From NCBI GenBank assembly GCA_947630215.1, contig CANRGX010000003.1, positions 1 to 64,000 of the forward strand: a DNA stretch of 64,000 bases, given 5' to 3'. Shown in pieces: positions 51,238 to 60,597 of this stretch (positions within the stretch are counted from its first letter, which is position 1; the number at the start of each line of letters is the position of its first letter). The DNA is from an uncultured Eisenbergiella sp. (GTDB lineage Bacteria > Bacillota > Clostridia > Lachnospirales > Lachnospiraceae). The position numbers and the translations under genes were made by a program. The notes under the pieces are model-generated. The model did no database searches, was not told where the DNA came from, and saw only the letters and a list, made by a program, of their open reading frames with translations.

Positions 51238-54200
51238 ATGAGAGCTCCATCGATGGTTATAGGTGTAGGGGGTATAGGCGCAGATATATGTGCGCGTGTT
51301 GCACGGCAGTTATCAGAAAATATGCCGGATAAGAATTCTATCCAGTTTGCAATTATGGATACGGATATTAATACCATCCATGAATTACATAGGGAAGGAT
51401 TCAGAGGCATTGAAATTCAATTATCTGATAACAGAACAGTCAAAAACTGTAGAGAAAGTATATTGGATCGGTTGGACGACTGGTATCCCCAAAGTGATAT
51501 CTTTGATAGAAAATCGATGACAGAAGGGGCCGGACAGCAGCGTTCTATTTCCAGACTGGCATTTGATTATTCTCTACGTGAAAATAAACTGGATGAATTG
51601 TTTCATGCGCTTCGGGAATTAAAAGAAGTTGCTTTGGATGCCAGTGATCAGCAAATTAGGATTTATATTATCAGTTCCCTGGCTGGCGGAACTGGTTCTG
51701 GAATTATATTGCCTTTAGCATTGTGCCTGAACCGATACATTCAGAAAACATTTGGAGATAATCTTGCGCTGTGCAAGGGATTTTTTGTCCTTTCGAGTGC
51801 GATAAAGAACAATGTTAAACATAAACTCGAAAAACAAAGTCTTGATTCAAACGCGTATGCAACAGTAAAAGAGTTGGATGCATTTATGAGACTGGCAGAT
51901 GGAGATAATGCGCGTTATCAGAATCTGGGTATACATATTCCGGACGGAGAGTCATACGAATATCAAAAATATATGGATAGTTCGTATGAATACTGCTATC
52001 TGTTTGGAATGATTAATGATGAAAAAAATGGCTTACATTCTTTTGAGGATTTAAAGAATCAAGTGGCCATGGCTGTTTATTTACAAGCATGCAGTCCTAT
52101 ACATAATAGGAATAATTCGAGAGAAGACAATACTCTGAAATTTCTGATTCAGCGGATGATTGCAAAGGGCTCCAATAAATTAAGCCGGTTCGGAAGCATT
52201 GGCTGTGGGGAATTGGTATATCCATATGATATACTTAGACGCTATTATGCAATAAGAAGAGCTGTGACAGTCATGGAAAGACAGTGGCAGGTTTATGATG
52301 AAATTTACCAAAAAAAAGATATGGAACAATATAAAAGAAGAAAGGAAGGGAAAAAATCTGTTCCTGTTAAGAGAAGTACAGAATATATTACTGCAGTAAA
52401 ATATGCTGATAAAACAGATTCTTTTGCTGAAATGATTCGTGTATCCTGTTTCAGGGATGAAAAAGATTATGCCTGGGATGGGTATTTAGATGCGCTTTGG
52501 AATGAGGCTGGTAAATATATAGACGAAATTCGAAAAACGAAGGAAACGGATGAAAGTAGTGATGAATACGCAGTTTCAACTGTAATGGATATTCTAATGG
52601 GTAAGTCGAATCGAAGAAGTAAAATTGATGCCAGAAACAGAATGCTGGAATATTTTAGAAATATGCGTTCCGATGTGTTGACCCGGAGTAATGAGTTGGG
52701 TACGCAGCTCGAGCATACATTGTTTTCCCTTCATCCGCTAATAGAAGAACTGTCAGTTAATTCTATGGAATACTGGCTGCGTCAAGGGGAAAACTTTCTT
52801 CATCCAAATGCAGTAAGGTATTTTTTATATAATTTACTGGATGCAATTCAAGTTAAAATGAAGAAAGTTGAAGGTGAAGCACAAATCGAATATAGTAAAT
52901 TGAGCTTTGTAGACTCAGACCAGAAGGTAAACAAAGGAAATTATTATGCATTTTATTTTCTGAATCTAAAAAAAGAATGGGAAAAATATGATAAAGCAAA
53001 GGAAGCGCTTTATGCTTATGCCAAGAGAAAAGTTTATTTGCAGATGTTGGAAAGCTGCAAATCCTATGCAGAAAAATTATGTACGAATTATGAAAACTTT
53101 TATGATTCATTAGGAACTATTCTGGACAATTTTAAAGATGAATTAGCTGTTTTAGAGGAACGGCTAAATAGAACAAAAGGAATGGGAAAAGCATTTATAT
53201 GTAGTGATAAAGAGTGTAGAGATATAGTTTTCGGCGAAATTCAGAGAAAAAGCAATTTTTCCATGTCGAGCACAGGACTTTCATATCTGATATTTGAACT
53301 GATGGGGAAATCTGAAGATGAAATATATCGAAAAGATGCTCTGATAGAACGGATTAAAGAATATTGGATTAAGGATATTGAATGGGAATATCCGGAATTA
53401 AATATGAATATTTTGCATGCTATGGACATGGAGTGCTTTTGTAAAAATAAAATACATATGAACGAAGAAATGTTTAAAAATCAAATTAGAAATGCGGAAA
53501 AGAAATTAGTAGCACCGTATTTGTTATATAAGACAATTTCGGGAGAACATCAAGGTATTTCTATTTCCTGCTTTAATAGCGAATTAGAATCGGAGAAAGA
53601 TATATATCATGATGTTTTTACCTGGCTAAAAGAAAACGACGGAATTGAGGATGAGTTTTTCTGTGATAAATACAGAATTATGTTTTATCGATCATTTGTG
53701 GGCTTAGATGCCTATGAAGTTTTGGAATATTATCATGATGGAAAGGAAAAAAGTGGAGAGGCATTTATTTCTTATGAGAAAATGATAGAAAATATGGGAA
53801 ATACAAAAGATGGAAATATGCAGATTACACCACATGTAGATAAGAAATGGAATAGTATTCTTGAACTTCCGGATCCGAATTTCTTTTATCAAAATAAAAA
53901 GGAAATTGAAATCGGCTGTGTTTTTCTATTTGCAATTTTGGAAGGAAAATTTAGAAAAATGGATTCTGGAAGTTATGATTTCACATTGTCTGATTCGGGA
54001 AAAAAATTTGAGAATTTGATGTCATGTCATGAGTTCCTTTATGAAAATCAGTGGTGGGAACATCTGTTGTTGGAACAATTGGAAGAATGCTTAAGAAAAG
54101 AAGACTCAGAAGGGAAATGTGTATTGCTGGAAAGTATTCATAATTATGATGATGGTATCCTGTCAATTATATATAACTATAATTTTGAAGTGCCGATCCC

Positions 54201-54426
54201 AAAACAGGATAGTGTAAGAAACACGATTCTAATTAATGCAGCCAAGTATTTGCTTGCTAATTGCTTCAAAGGGGAAAAATCTGCAATTGATAGGATGTGT
54301 AAGGAGGAAATGGAGTATGCAGCAGATAAAGTGAGAGAAAAAATGGATGAGGATAAAGTTAAGGGACTTAAGGAGATGCTGGTAAGTTTTTATAGGAAAA
54401 ATGGATATCGCTGGGATAAAGAATAA
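51238..54426 (+). CDS. tubulin/FtsZ-like GTPase (Tubulin_2 / FtsZL-type), large
   Basis: N-terminal PSMVIGVGGIGADICARVARQL and FAIMDTDINTI; tubulin signature-like loop IISSLAGGTGSGIILPLALCL. ATG 51238 after GGGAAGGAG. Confidence 0.8.
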   Translation: MRAPSMVIGVGGIGADICARVARQLSENMPDKNSIQFAIMDTDINTIHELHREGFRGIEIQLSDNRTVKNCRESILDRLDDWYPQSDIFDRKSMTEGAGQQRSISRLAFDYSLRENKLDELFHALRELKEVALDASDQQIRIYIISSLAGGTGSGIILPLALCLNRYIQKTFGDNLALCKGFFVLSSAIKNNVKHKLEKQSLDSNAYATVKELDAFMRLADGDNARYQNLGIHIPDGESYEYQKYMDSSYEYCYLFGMINDEKNGLHSFEDLKNQVAMAVYLQACSPIHNRNNSREDNTLKFLIQRMIAKGSNKLSRFGSIGCGELVYPYDILRRYYAIRRAVTVMERQWQVYDEIYQKKDMEQYKRRKEGKKSVPVKRSTEYITAVKYADKTDSFAEMIRVSCFRDEKDYAWDGYLDALWNEAGKYIDEIRKTKETDESSDEYAVSTVMDILMGKSNRRSKIDARNRMLEYFRNMRSDVLTRSNELGTQLEHTLFSLHPLIEELSVNSMEYWLRQGENFLHPNAVRYFLYNLLDAIQVKMKKVEGEAQIEYSKLSFVDSDQKVNKGNYYAFYFLNLKKEWEKYDKAKEALYAYAKRKVYLQMLESCKSYAEKLCTNYENFYDSLGTILDNFKDELAVLEERLNRTKGMGKAFICSDKECRDIVFGEIQRKSNFSMSSTGLSYLIFELMGKSEDEIYRKDALIERIKEYWIKDIEWEYPELNMNILHAMDMECFCKNKIHMNEEMFKNQIRNAEKKLVAPYLLYKTISGEHQGISISCFNSELESEKDIYHDVFTWLKENDGIEDEFFCDKYRIMFYRSFVGLDAYEVLEYYHDGKEKSGEAFISYEKMIENMGNTKDGNMQITPHVDKKWNSILELPDPNFFYQNKKEIEIGCVFLFAILEGKFRKMDSGSYDFTLSDSGKKFENLMSCHEFLYENQWWEHLLLEQLEECLRKEDSEGKCVLLESIHNYDDGILSIIYNYNFEVPIPKQDSVRNTILINAAKYLLANCFKGEKSAIDRMCKEEMEYAADKVREKMDEDKVKGLKEMLVSFYRKNGYRWDKE

Positions 54427-54428
54427 TT

Positions 54429-56192
54429 ATGTATACAATAATTATGTATAATCAGGTAGAACCCATTTCTATAGAGAGGTATCAATTTATTTTTTCGAGT
54501 TATGTCGAAGAACACAAAATTGCATTGTTTCAATGGAATGATAAGACTTCTCTTGAAAAAATGGTAGAAACATTGGAAATATTGACCGAGGTACATCATG
54601 AATGGAGACTAATCATTTTTGATGGGGCAAGAGATTTATCCAAATTCGGTGTTCGGTTTGCCATGGATGTGAAAATAAGGGAACTGATTTCGCGATATGC
54701 AAACAATGGAAGATACCCTGAATTTCCCATTCGGGGCTGTTTGCCACAGTATGTATTGTATCTTACATACCGTAAAATGGGGACAGATCCATTTATTTCT
54801 TCCCAACAATTTTGGAAAGTAGATGAAATGAGAGAATTTGGGACAAACTTTAGGATGCTATGGACGGAAATAGATTTCTGCTGTGAATTAAATATGCAAT
54901 TTGATTTGTTCCGGTTAGCTTGTGCTCTGCTTACATTGGCAATTAACGAATCATTATTGGAAATGGACTATGGGTTTTTATATCAAATCAATATAAATAT
55001 AGAAAGGGAGCTTTTCGCTAAATATGTTATAAAGAAAACAGATCAAATAAAAAAAATTGAACGATTGCTTGAAGAAGAAAATATTAAGTTGTACGGACGA
55101 AAAAAAGGGGATAATGATTATCCCGAAATAGAAGTAAAAATATCAGTTCTTCAAGGGATGCATAATAAAATGAATGCAGATATAGGAACTGAGAAGATAG
55201 GGCGTGCAGATTTAAAGGATATTGCAAAATTAAAAAATAAACTTGAGAAAGATAAGCGAGTGGTCAGGGCACGGTTATATTTTCCAAAGGGAGTTTTAAG
55301 GGATGAGGCCTCGAATATACAGGAGTGGGTATCCAAAAAGGCCAGAGTAGGTGGATTTTTAAATGAGGCAGGTATTGATAGATTAGAAAGAGAAAAATGG
55401 GAAATAATAAAAGAAATATGCATGCTTAAACCAAAACAAATGCGTCAACATGAATTTGAGGAATGCTTTGCTGAAGATCAGGAAAATCTGGTAAAGAGAG
55501 CAGAAAGGAAATGGAGCATCCCTTTAAGTTTATTATTACTGTGCTGTTTGGAATTCATAGAATGTATCATGCTGTTTCCATTCATATATTACGCAAACAA
55601 AGTAGGTAATAATTTATCATGGCTTGCAAAATTTCTTTCAATGTTTACAGAAGAAAATCAATCCAAGAGGTTTTTCCTCCGAGGAGGAGTAATTATCTTC
55701 GTGATTATTATATCCTTATATGTACTATTTTCTTTCATTCTGGATCAAACTACAATTAAGAAATATAAAAGAGATATAAAGAAAAAATTGCAAATAAAAC
55801 AAGTCGAAAAAATGGAATATATGGAAAAGATGCTGGGCTTGGTAGCGGAATATCAATATTGTATAAGATTGGAAGAAGAACAGTTTGAATTGCTAAATAA
55901 TTGGGAATTTCAAAGGAAATGCCTATATCGGCATCGGGCTGTATGGAAGAACAGCATCATAATGTGTGAACAACTAAAGCATCTGATGGTTGAACAGGGG
56001 ACAAGTTCATATGGATGTGAATTTATACATATAAAATTTGGAGATGAACCGCAGGAAATTGAGTATTATTGGCTTCCTTATAAAGATAAAATATATTTGG
56101 CACCATTAAACAGAAGCGGCCGACAAGTAAATGTGCCGTTTGATTTTATTACAAAAGTAACAATAGTAAAAACTCGTAAAATCTGGCAATAA
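54429..56192 (+). CDS. two-TM coiled-coil protein of unknown function
   Basis: Two hydrophobic helices (SLLLLCCLEFIECIMLFPFIYYA; GGVIIFVIIISLYVLFSFIL) between charged helical regions; 2 bp after the tubulin-like gene. Confidence 0.7.
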   Translation: MYTIIMYNQVEPISIERYQFIFSSYVEEHKIALFQWNDKTSLEKMVETLEILTEVHHEWRLIIFDGARDLSKFGVRFAMDVKIRELISRYANNGRYPEFPIRGCLPQYVLYLTYRKMGTDPFISSQQFWKVDEMREFGTNFRMLWTEIDFCCELNMQFDLFRLACALLTLAINESLLEMDYGFLYQININIERELFAKYVIKKTDQIKKIERLLEEENIKLYGRKKGDNDYPEIEVKISVLQGMHNKMNADIGTEKIGRADLKDIAKLKNKLEKDKRVVRARLYFPKGVLRDEASNIQEWVSKKARVGGFLNEAGIDRLEREKWEIIKEICMLKPKQMRQHEFEECFAEDQENLVKRAERKWSIPLSLLLLCCLEFIECIMLFPFIYYANKVGNNLSWLAKFLSMFTEENQSKRFFLRGGVIIFVIIISLYVLFSFILDQTTIKKYKRDIKKKLQIKQVEKMEYMEKMLGLVAEYQYCIRLEEEQFELLNNWEFQRKCLYRHRAVWKNSIIMCEQLKHLMVEQGTSSYGCEFIHIKFGDEPQEIEYYWLPYKDKIYLAPLNRSGRQVNVPFDFITKVTIVKTRKIWQ

Positions 56193-56223
56193 GAATTGAA
56201 AAACATAAGAAAAGGAATGTGTC

Positions 56224-59200
56224 ATGGAAACTCTTTCAAAAGCTATTTTTTATATTTTAGGTGAAGTATTGGGAGATTCTTCGTTTTTCCTGGCATATTA
56301 TTCGGACAAAAAAATAGTCCCGCTGATTAAGCAACAAAGAAAGAATTATGTATTAATGCCCGCACTTTCTGTTTTTTTCTCAATGGTAGCCATTGGAATG
56401 TGTGCTATGACCAGAGAAATATTACGAGAATTGTATTTATATATAGTTTCTTTTTATCCGGGCATAAGAGAATTAAAAAATCTTGTTCTGCAAATTCTGA
56501 ATGTTTTCCCAAATGTATCAAGCATGTATACATATATGTTTTTCTATCGCCTGTTTAGAAATAAAGGAGAAGATATAATTGTAAAACTTGGGTGTGATGT
56601 TAACAATAAGTATAGAAATTTCTTAGGTATATATTGTGATAATGAATTAACTGGAGAGTCTGTATTGTCAAAAGAATGGGAAAATGTTTCAGATCACTTA
56701 TCCATTGTAATATTGGTGGATTTGATTATTCTGGGGGTATTACATTCGAATTTAGTTGGAATGCCAATTCAAAATTTAGCTTATTTTGAGGTTTATGAAT
56801 TAATCCCGATTGCGACAATTTCATTTTTGCTGGAGTTATCCTATTTTCTTGGCTATCGGAAATTAAAAATATGGGAATTTTTTGGCTCGAAAAGGAAAAA
56901 ACATGAATCCGACTGGAAAATGGATTTGATTGATATGAGAACTAAGGCAATTGAAATTGCCCAGGCCGATAATGCAAAAGTAAAGTTAGAGTTTGTACGA
57001 GGGAATACCGGATTTGAAAATGAAATAAGGAAGGCTTTCGAACAGTACCAGGAAATAAATGATCCTGAAGTACAATATTTTCGAGTTTATTTGGAGACGA
57101 GGAAATTTCATTATCCATATCATATACATTGTATTGATACGACAGTCCGATTGATTCAAGGAGAAAGTATTTTTTTCGCGACACCTTTCTATCACGATAT
57201 TGATATATGTATTTTTTTCCCCGCTTATATGGCATTACTGAGAAATGAGAAAGTGTTAATTTTAGTTGAAGATACAGGAAATTTGGAAGAAATAGCGTTA
57301 TGGATTAAAAATGGAATAGAACAAATCCCTGATTTGATTGATTTTTGGAAATTTGACATTCTGAGTAAATTGGTCGATAGTACAGATGTAGGCATTATGG
57401 CATTTCAGGATGTGGATAAGGAAGAAGTTATTCAATGGCAAAGGGATTTTTTGTCACGTGTATCTTTTGTGGTAATTATAAAGGCATCAGATATTTTAAC
57501 AGCGGGACAGGAGGTAGTTTCTGCGTTAGCATCAAAAATTGGGAAAAATGTAAAGAAATGTGTTTGGCTGTTATGCGATAGAAATGCCGAGAGCATGATT
57601 GATCTATTTGCCCACTTATTGAATCAGGAAATGCATTTTGTGGCAGCAACTCCCAGGAGAGCAAAAGAGTCATTGACGGCATATTGGGATGCGGAGTGTG
57701 AGAAGGAGAAGGTGTGGGAACCTGCTAATAGATATTTAGGGGTGGAAGCAAGAATTGCAGAACTCGCGGGGAGGGAAAAAATTCCTTTGGTCGAATGGTA
57801 TGGGGAAGAAACAGTACCAATATACGATTTGAACTGGATTCTTGGTCAATACTATATGCAATATGCGGCGAGAACTATGCTAAAACCGCATCAGCTTCAG
57901 TTACAATGGCATATCGATTGTGAGATTTCAGGGAATACAGGAGAGCTTTGCAATGATAAATTTATTGTTGTAGAGGATTATTGTTTCAATCTATATGAAA
58001 TGGGGAGACAGTACGCTTCCAGGGCAGTAAACAAAGCTTTTGTTCATATTATTTCACCAAAGTATATGCTTCGGGATTTTATGAAGAGTGAGGATATTGC
58101 CATGAATGCGGATCCTAAGTATATAACTCAATTTGTACCCGAATATGTGGATTCTATTCGTAATATTACTCTAAGATTAATCCGGGATATGCTCGAGGAC
58201 TCACTTTCGGAAAATTATATTCGGGCAATGCTGAAAAAAAGTGAAGAAGAAACCGTAACGGAGGTATCTGTTGATAGTTTAAAGAAATTAATCAGGTTAG
58301 TTTTCTATGATATAGAAGATGCGGAAATTATGGTGACTTATCGAAGCGAATTTTCCGAGAGATGGGATGAAATCGGACAAGTTGCTTATTATCGCATCAT
58401 TGATGAACGTGTGAGGAAAGAATTTAAAAGATACTTTACGCAAGCAAGTTATATCGATGAGGAAGGGATAAAAAGACACATTAGCAGATTAATGCTGGCA
58501 GGACATTTAGAGCAGAAATATCAGTTGGGGCAGTATGTTACCTTAGATGGGAAATATTACGAAATTGTTGGAAACGTATCGGAAAATTACGATCAATCCT
58601 TGTTGGTAAAACGGGCATCAGATCAAATTAACGGAAGAAAATATTACCGTCAAAGGCGGTGGTATAAAGTTATAGATAATGGTGATTCGGATAATAAAAC
58701 AAGCGAGCTCAAGTTTCAAGATAGTAAGGTGATTGTTACAAGGTGCTATATGAGCATTGAAGCCTATACTTATGGATATGTATGTATGGATTCCTGGAAT
58801 AATATTGCAGGAGGGGAAGAAGTTTTTAATCCTCTTTATGAGAATAAGAAAAGACGGTATCAGAGAAAGCAAATACTGAAAGTAGAATTACCTAACGTAC
58901 CGGATAAGGATCCTCTGACGTGCTGGTTAGCAGCAATGTTAAATGAAATGTTTTGTACACTTTATCCACAATATTATCATTTGCTTTCTGTTGCGGTGGA
59001 CAGAATGCATTATGCGAATACAGAAATTTCTGATGAAATTTTGTACACAGTTTTGGCAGGAATTTCGACAGATACAGAAGAAGCTGATACAGGGAAGGAA
59101 TTTGCAAAAAATGCTTTTTATATTTTAGAAGATAGCCGGGAAGATATGGGATTGCTTCGTTCTATTGAAAGAAACTTTCAAAGAATTATTAATATTATAA

Positions 59201-59259
59201 TAGACTATGTCTCATGGAGTGAAAGAGTAAATGATGACTATTTTAAGTTTGGAGCATAA
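56224..59259 (+). CDS. large membrane protein with degenerate helicase-like core
   Basis: N-terminal TM helices; region FHYPYHIHCIDTTVRLIQGESIFFATPFYHDIDICIFFPAYMALLRNEKVLILVED...DVGIMAFQDV...FVVIIKASDIL laid out like SF2 helicase motifs without Walker A or DEAH residues. Confidence 0.6.
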   Translation: METLSKAIFYILGEVLGDSSFFLAYYSDKKIVPLIKQQRKNYVLMPALSVFFSMVAIGMCAMTREILRELYLYIVSFYPGIRELKNLVLQILNVFPNVSSMYTYMFFYRLFRNKGEDIIVKLGCDVNNKYRNFLGIYCDNELTGESVLSKEWENVSDHLSIVILVDLIILGVLHSNLVGMPIQNLAYFEVYELIPIATISFLLELSYFLGYRKLKIWEFFGSKRKKHESDWKMDLIDMRTKAIEIAQADNAKVKLEFVRGNTGFENEIRKAFEQYQEINDPEVQYFRVYLETRKFHYPYHIHCIDTTVRLIQGESIFFATPFYHDIDICIFFPAYMALLRNEKVLILVEDTGNLEEIALWIKNGIEQIPDLIDFWKFDILSKLVDSTDVGIMAFQDVDKEEVIQWQRDFLSRVSFVVIIKASDILTAGQEVVSALASKIGKNVKKCVWLLCDRNAESMIDLFAHLLNQEMHFVAATPRRAKESLTAYWDAECEKEKVWEPANRYLGVEARIAELAGREKIPLVEWYGEETVPIYDLNWILGQYYMQYAARTMLKPHQLQLQWHIDCEISGNTGELCNDKFIVVEDYCFNLYEMGRQYASRAVNKAFVHIISPKYMLRDFMKSEDIAMNADPKYITQFVPEYVDSIRNITLRLIRDMLEDSLSENYIRAMLKKSEEETVTEVSVDSLKKLIRLVFYDIEDAEIMVTYRSEFSERWDEIGQVAYYRIIDERVRKEFKRYFTQASYIDEEGIKRHISRLMLAGHLEQKYQLGQYVTLDGKYYEIVGNVSENYDQSLLVKRASDQINGRKYYRQRRWYKVIDNGDSDNKTSELKFQDSKVIVTRCYMSIEAYTYGYVCMDSWNNIAGGEEVFNPLYENKKRRYQRKQILKVELPNVPDKDPLTCWLAAMLNEMFCTLYPQYYHLLSVAVDRMHYANTEISDEILYTVLAGISTDTEEADTGKEFAKNAFYILEDSREDMGLLRSIERNFQRIINIIIDYVSWSERVNDDYFKFGA

Positions 59260-59956
59260 TAGGAACGAAATGGAACAAAATTATAATTGGAAAGAAAGTT
59301 TTTTAAATTATATCAAAGAAAAGGACAGTAATCAAGAAGAACGTACGAATAGAGTGATTTCTGGAAATGTTTGTGATTATTGCGGCGGAGAATTGAAGGA
59401 TTATGTTCATATTGGTGAAAACAATATGTGTATGAATTGCAGGGAGGAACTCGCAAAATCAAAGACGGAAATTGTAAACATAGTCAATGATGGTATATGT
59501 AACTTTGCTTATTTGTATGGATTCTCAGTGAAAAGAAAATTAAAAATTCAGGTAAAAAAATATAGGATTAGAAAAAAATTTGAAAAAAAACGCCAGTTAT
59601 TTCAAAATAATAATAGTATTAAAATAATTAAAAAAAGGAAATTTGATAAAGTGATTATACCGGAATATATGCCAAAACATTTAATTTTAGCATATTTGAC
59701 GGCATATGGAGCAAAATATTGTATGAAAACATCTGATACGGAACGGGAAGTAAAAAATGAGGATGGGCTGATTCTGTGGATGGTAATTAACTATCTTTTT
59801 GTGACAGGTTATAAGGAATTTGCTGCACGACTAGAAGAATATCAAAAAAATCAAGATGACAATGGAGACTATAAGATATGGTACGGAAAAACGGGGACAC
59901 CATTGACGGAAAAAAGGGTAATATCGGGCGATTTGTTGACAGATAAGAGTAAGTAG
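59231..59956 (+). CDS. LIM-like zinc-ribbon protein with degenerate DA1-like peptidase region
   Basis: CDYCGGELKDYVHIGENNMCMNC; C-terminal IPEYMPKHLILAYLTAYGAKYCM...EDGLILWMVINYLFVTGY resembles the DA1-like layout without HExxH. Overlaps upstream gene by 29 bp. Confidence 0.55.
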   Translation: MMTILSLEHNRNEMEQNYNWKESFLNYIKEKDSNQEERTNRVISGNVCDYCGGELKDYVHIGENNMCMNCREELAKSKTEIVNIVNDGICNFAYLYGFSVKRKLKIQVKKYRIRKKFEKKRQLFQNNNSIKIIKKRKFDKVIIPEYMPKHLILAYLTAYGAKYCMKTSDTEREVKNEDGLILWMVINYLFVTGYKEFAARLEEYQKNQDDNGDYKIWYGKTGTPLTEKRVISGDLLTDKSK

Positions 59957-60174
59957 ACTACTTATATATTATCATCAAAACTTTGGCTTCGAGGCTGGAA
60001 AAAAGACCGTTCCGCTCTATGCCGCATTTTGTATTTGAACCTGTAAGGCAATCGGTAACGTTCCCTTATAAGTTGAGAGTTTTTCTAAAGCCATAAAAAG
60101 GTTAAAATACATCAACTAAATTGATTAAATTTACCTCTTGCGGAATAGAAGGTGCTATGGTAAGCTGAATATCG

Positions 60175-60549
60175 TCGCAGAGGCATGGCAGAGGAGAACG
60201 CGGCAGCAAAGCTGCCCCGACGTATGCGGATGCGGGGAAACGCGAGGATGAGGACTAGTAGCCTTTCTGTTGGCAAGCAGAGAACTGCCGGGCGGTGCGA
60301 GGCAGTCAGAGACGAAAGGGGAACTGACCTCGGAGCGGCTGTCCGAAGGCCGGTGGATTTTGCTGTGCATTGCCGGTTGTGTAGGCGCAGACGGAATTTC
60401 CGCCGTGAAAAGGGAACAGGCATCCGGCCCGTTTGTGGGAGCCCGTGCCGACGAGCGCATGGCACAGCCATGAAATAGAGTGGTACCGCGCAAGAGGATT
60501 TTGCGTCTCTATGAAAACGTCTCCGAGGGGAGTTTTCATGGAGACATTT
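60175..60549 (+). promoter_or_regulatory. T-box leader (leucine-type) upstream of leuA
   Basis: T-box sequence TGGTACCGCG at 60481-60490 in an antiterminator; specifier-like GAACTGACCTCGG (CTG at 60325-60327); terminator GTCTCC...GGAGACATTTTTTT. Confidence 0.88.
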
Positions 60550-60597
60550 TTTTGTAAGTTGCAGAGAAGTTATCGGGAAGGAAAAGGAGAAAATCCC

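Noticed and set aside
46813-60110. Prophage, ICE or transposon as carrier of the AT-rich island
   Set aside because: No integrase, transposase, relaxase, terminal repeats or tRNA target recognised at either edge; origin by transfer remains only an inference from composition.
60433-60597. N-terminal extension of the leuA ORF
   Set aside because: It overlaps the T-box antiterminator and terminator; ATG 60598 has a good Shine-Dalgarno.
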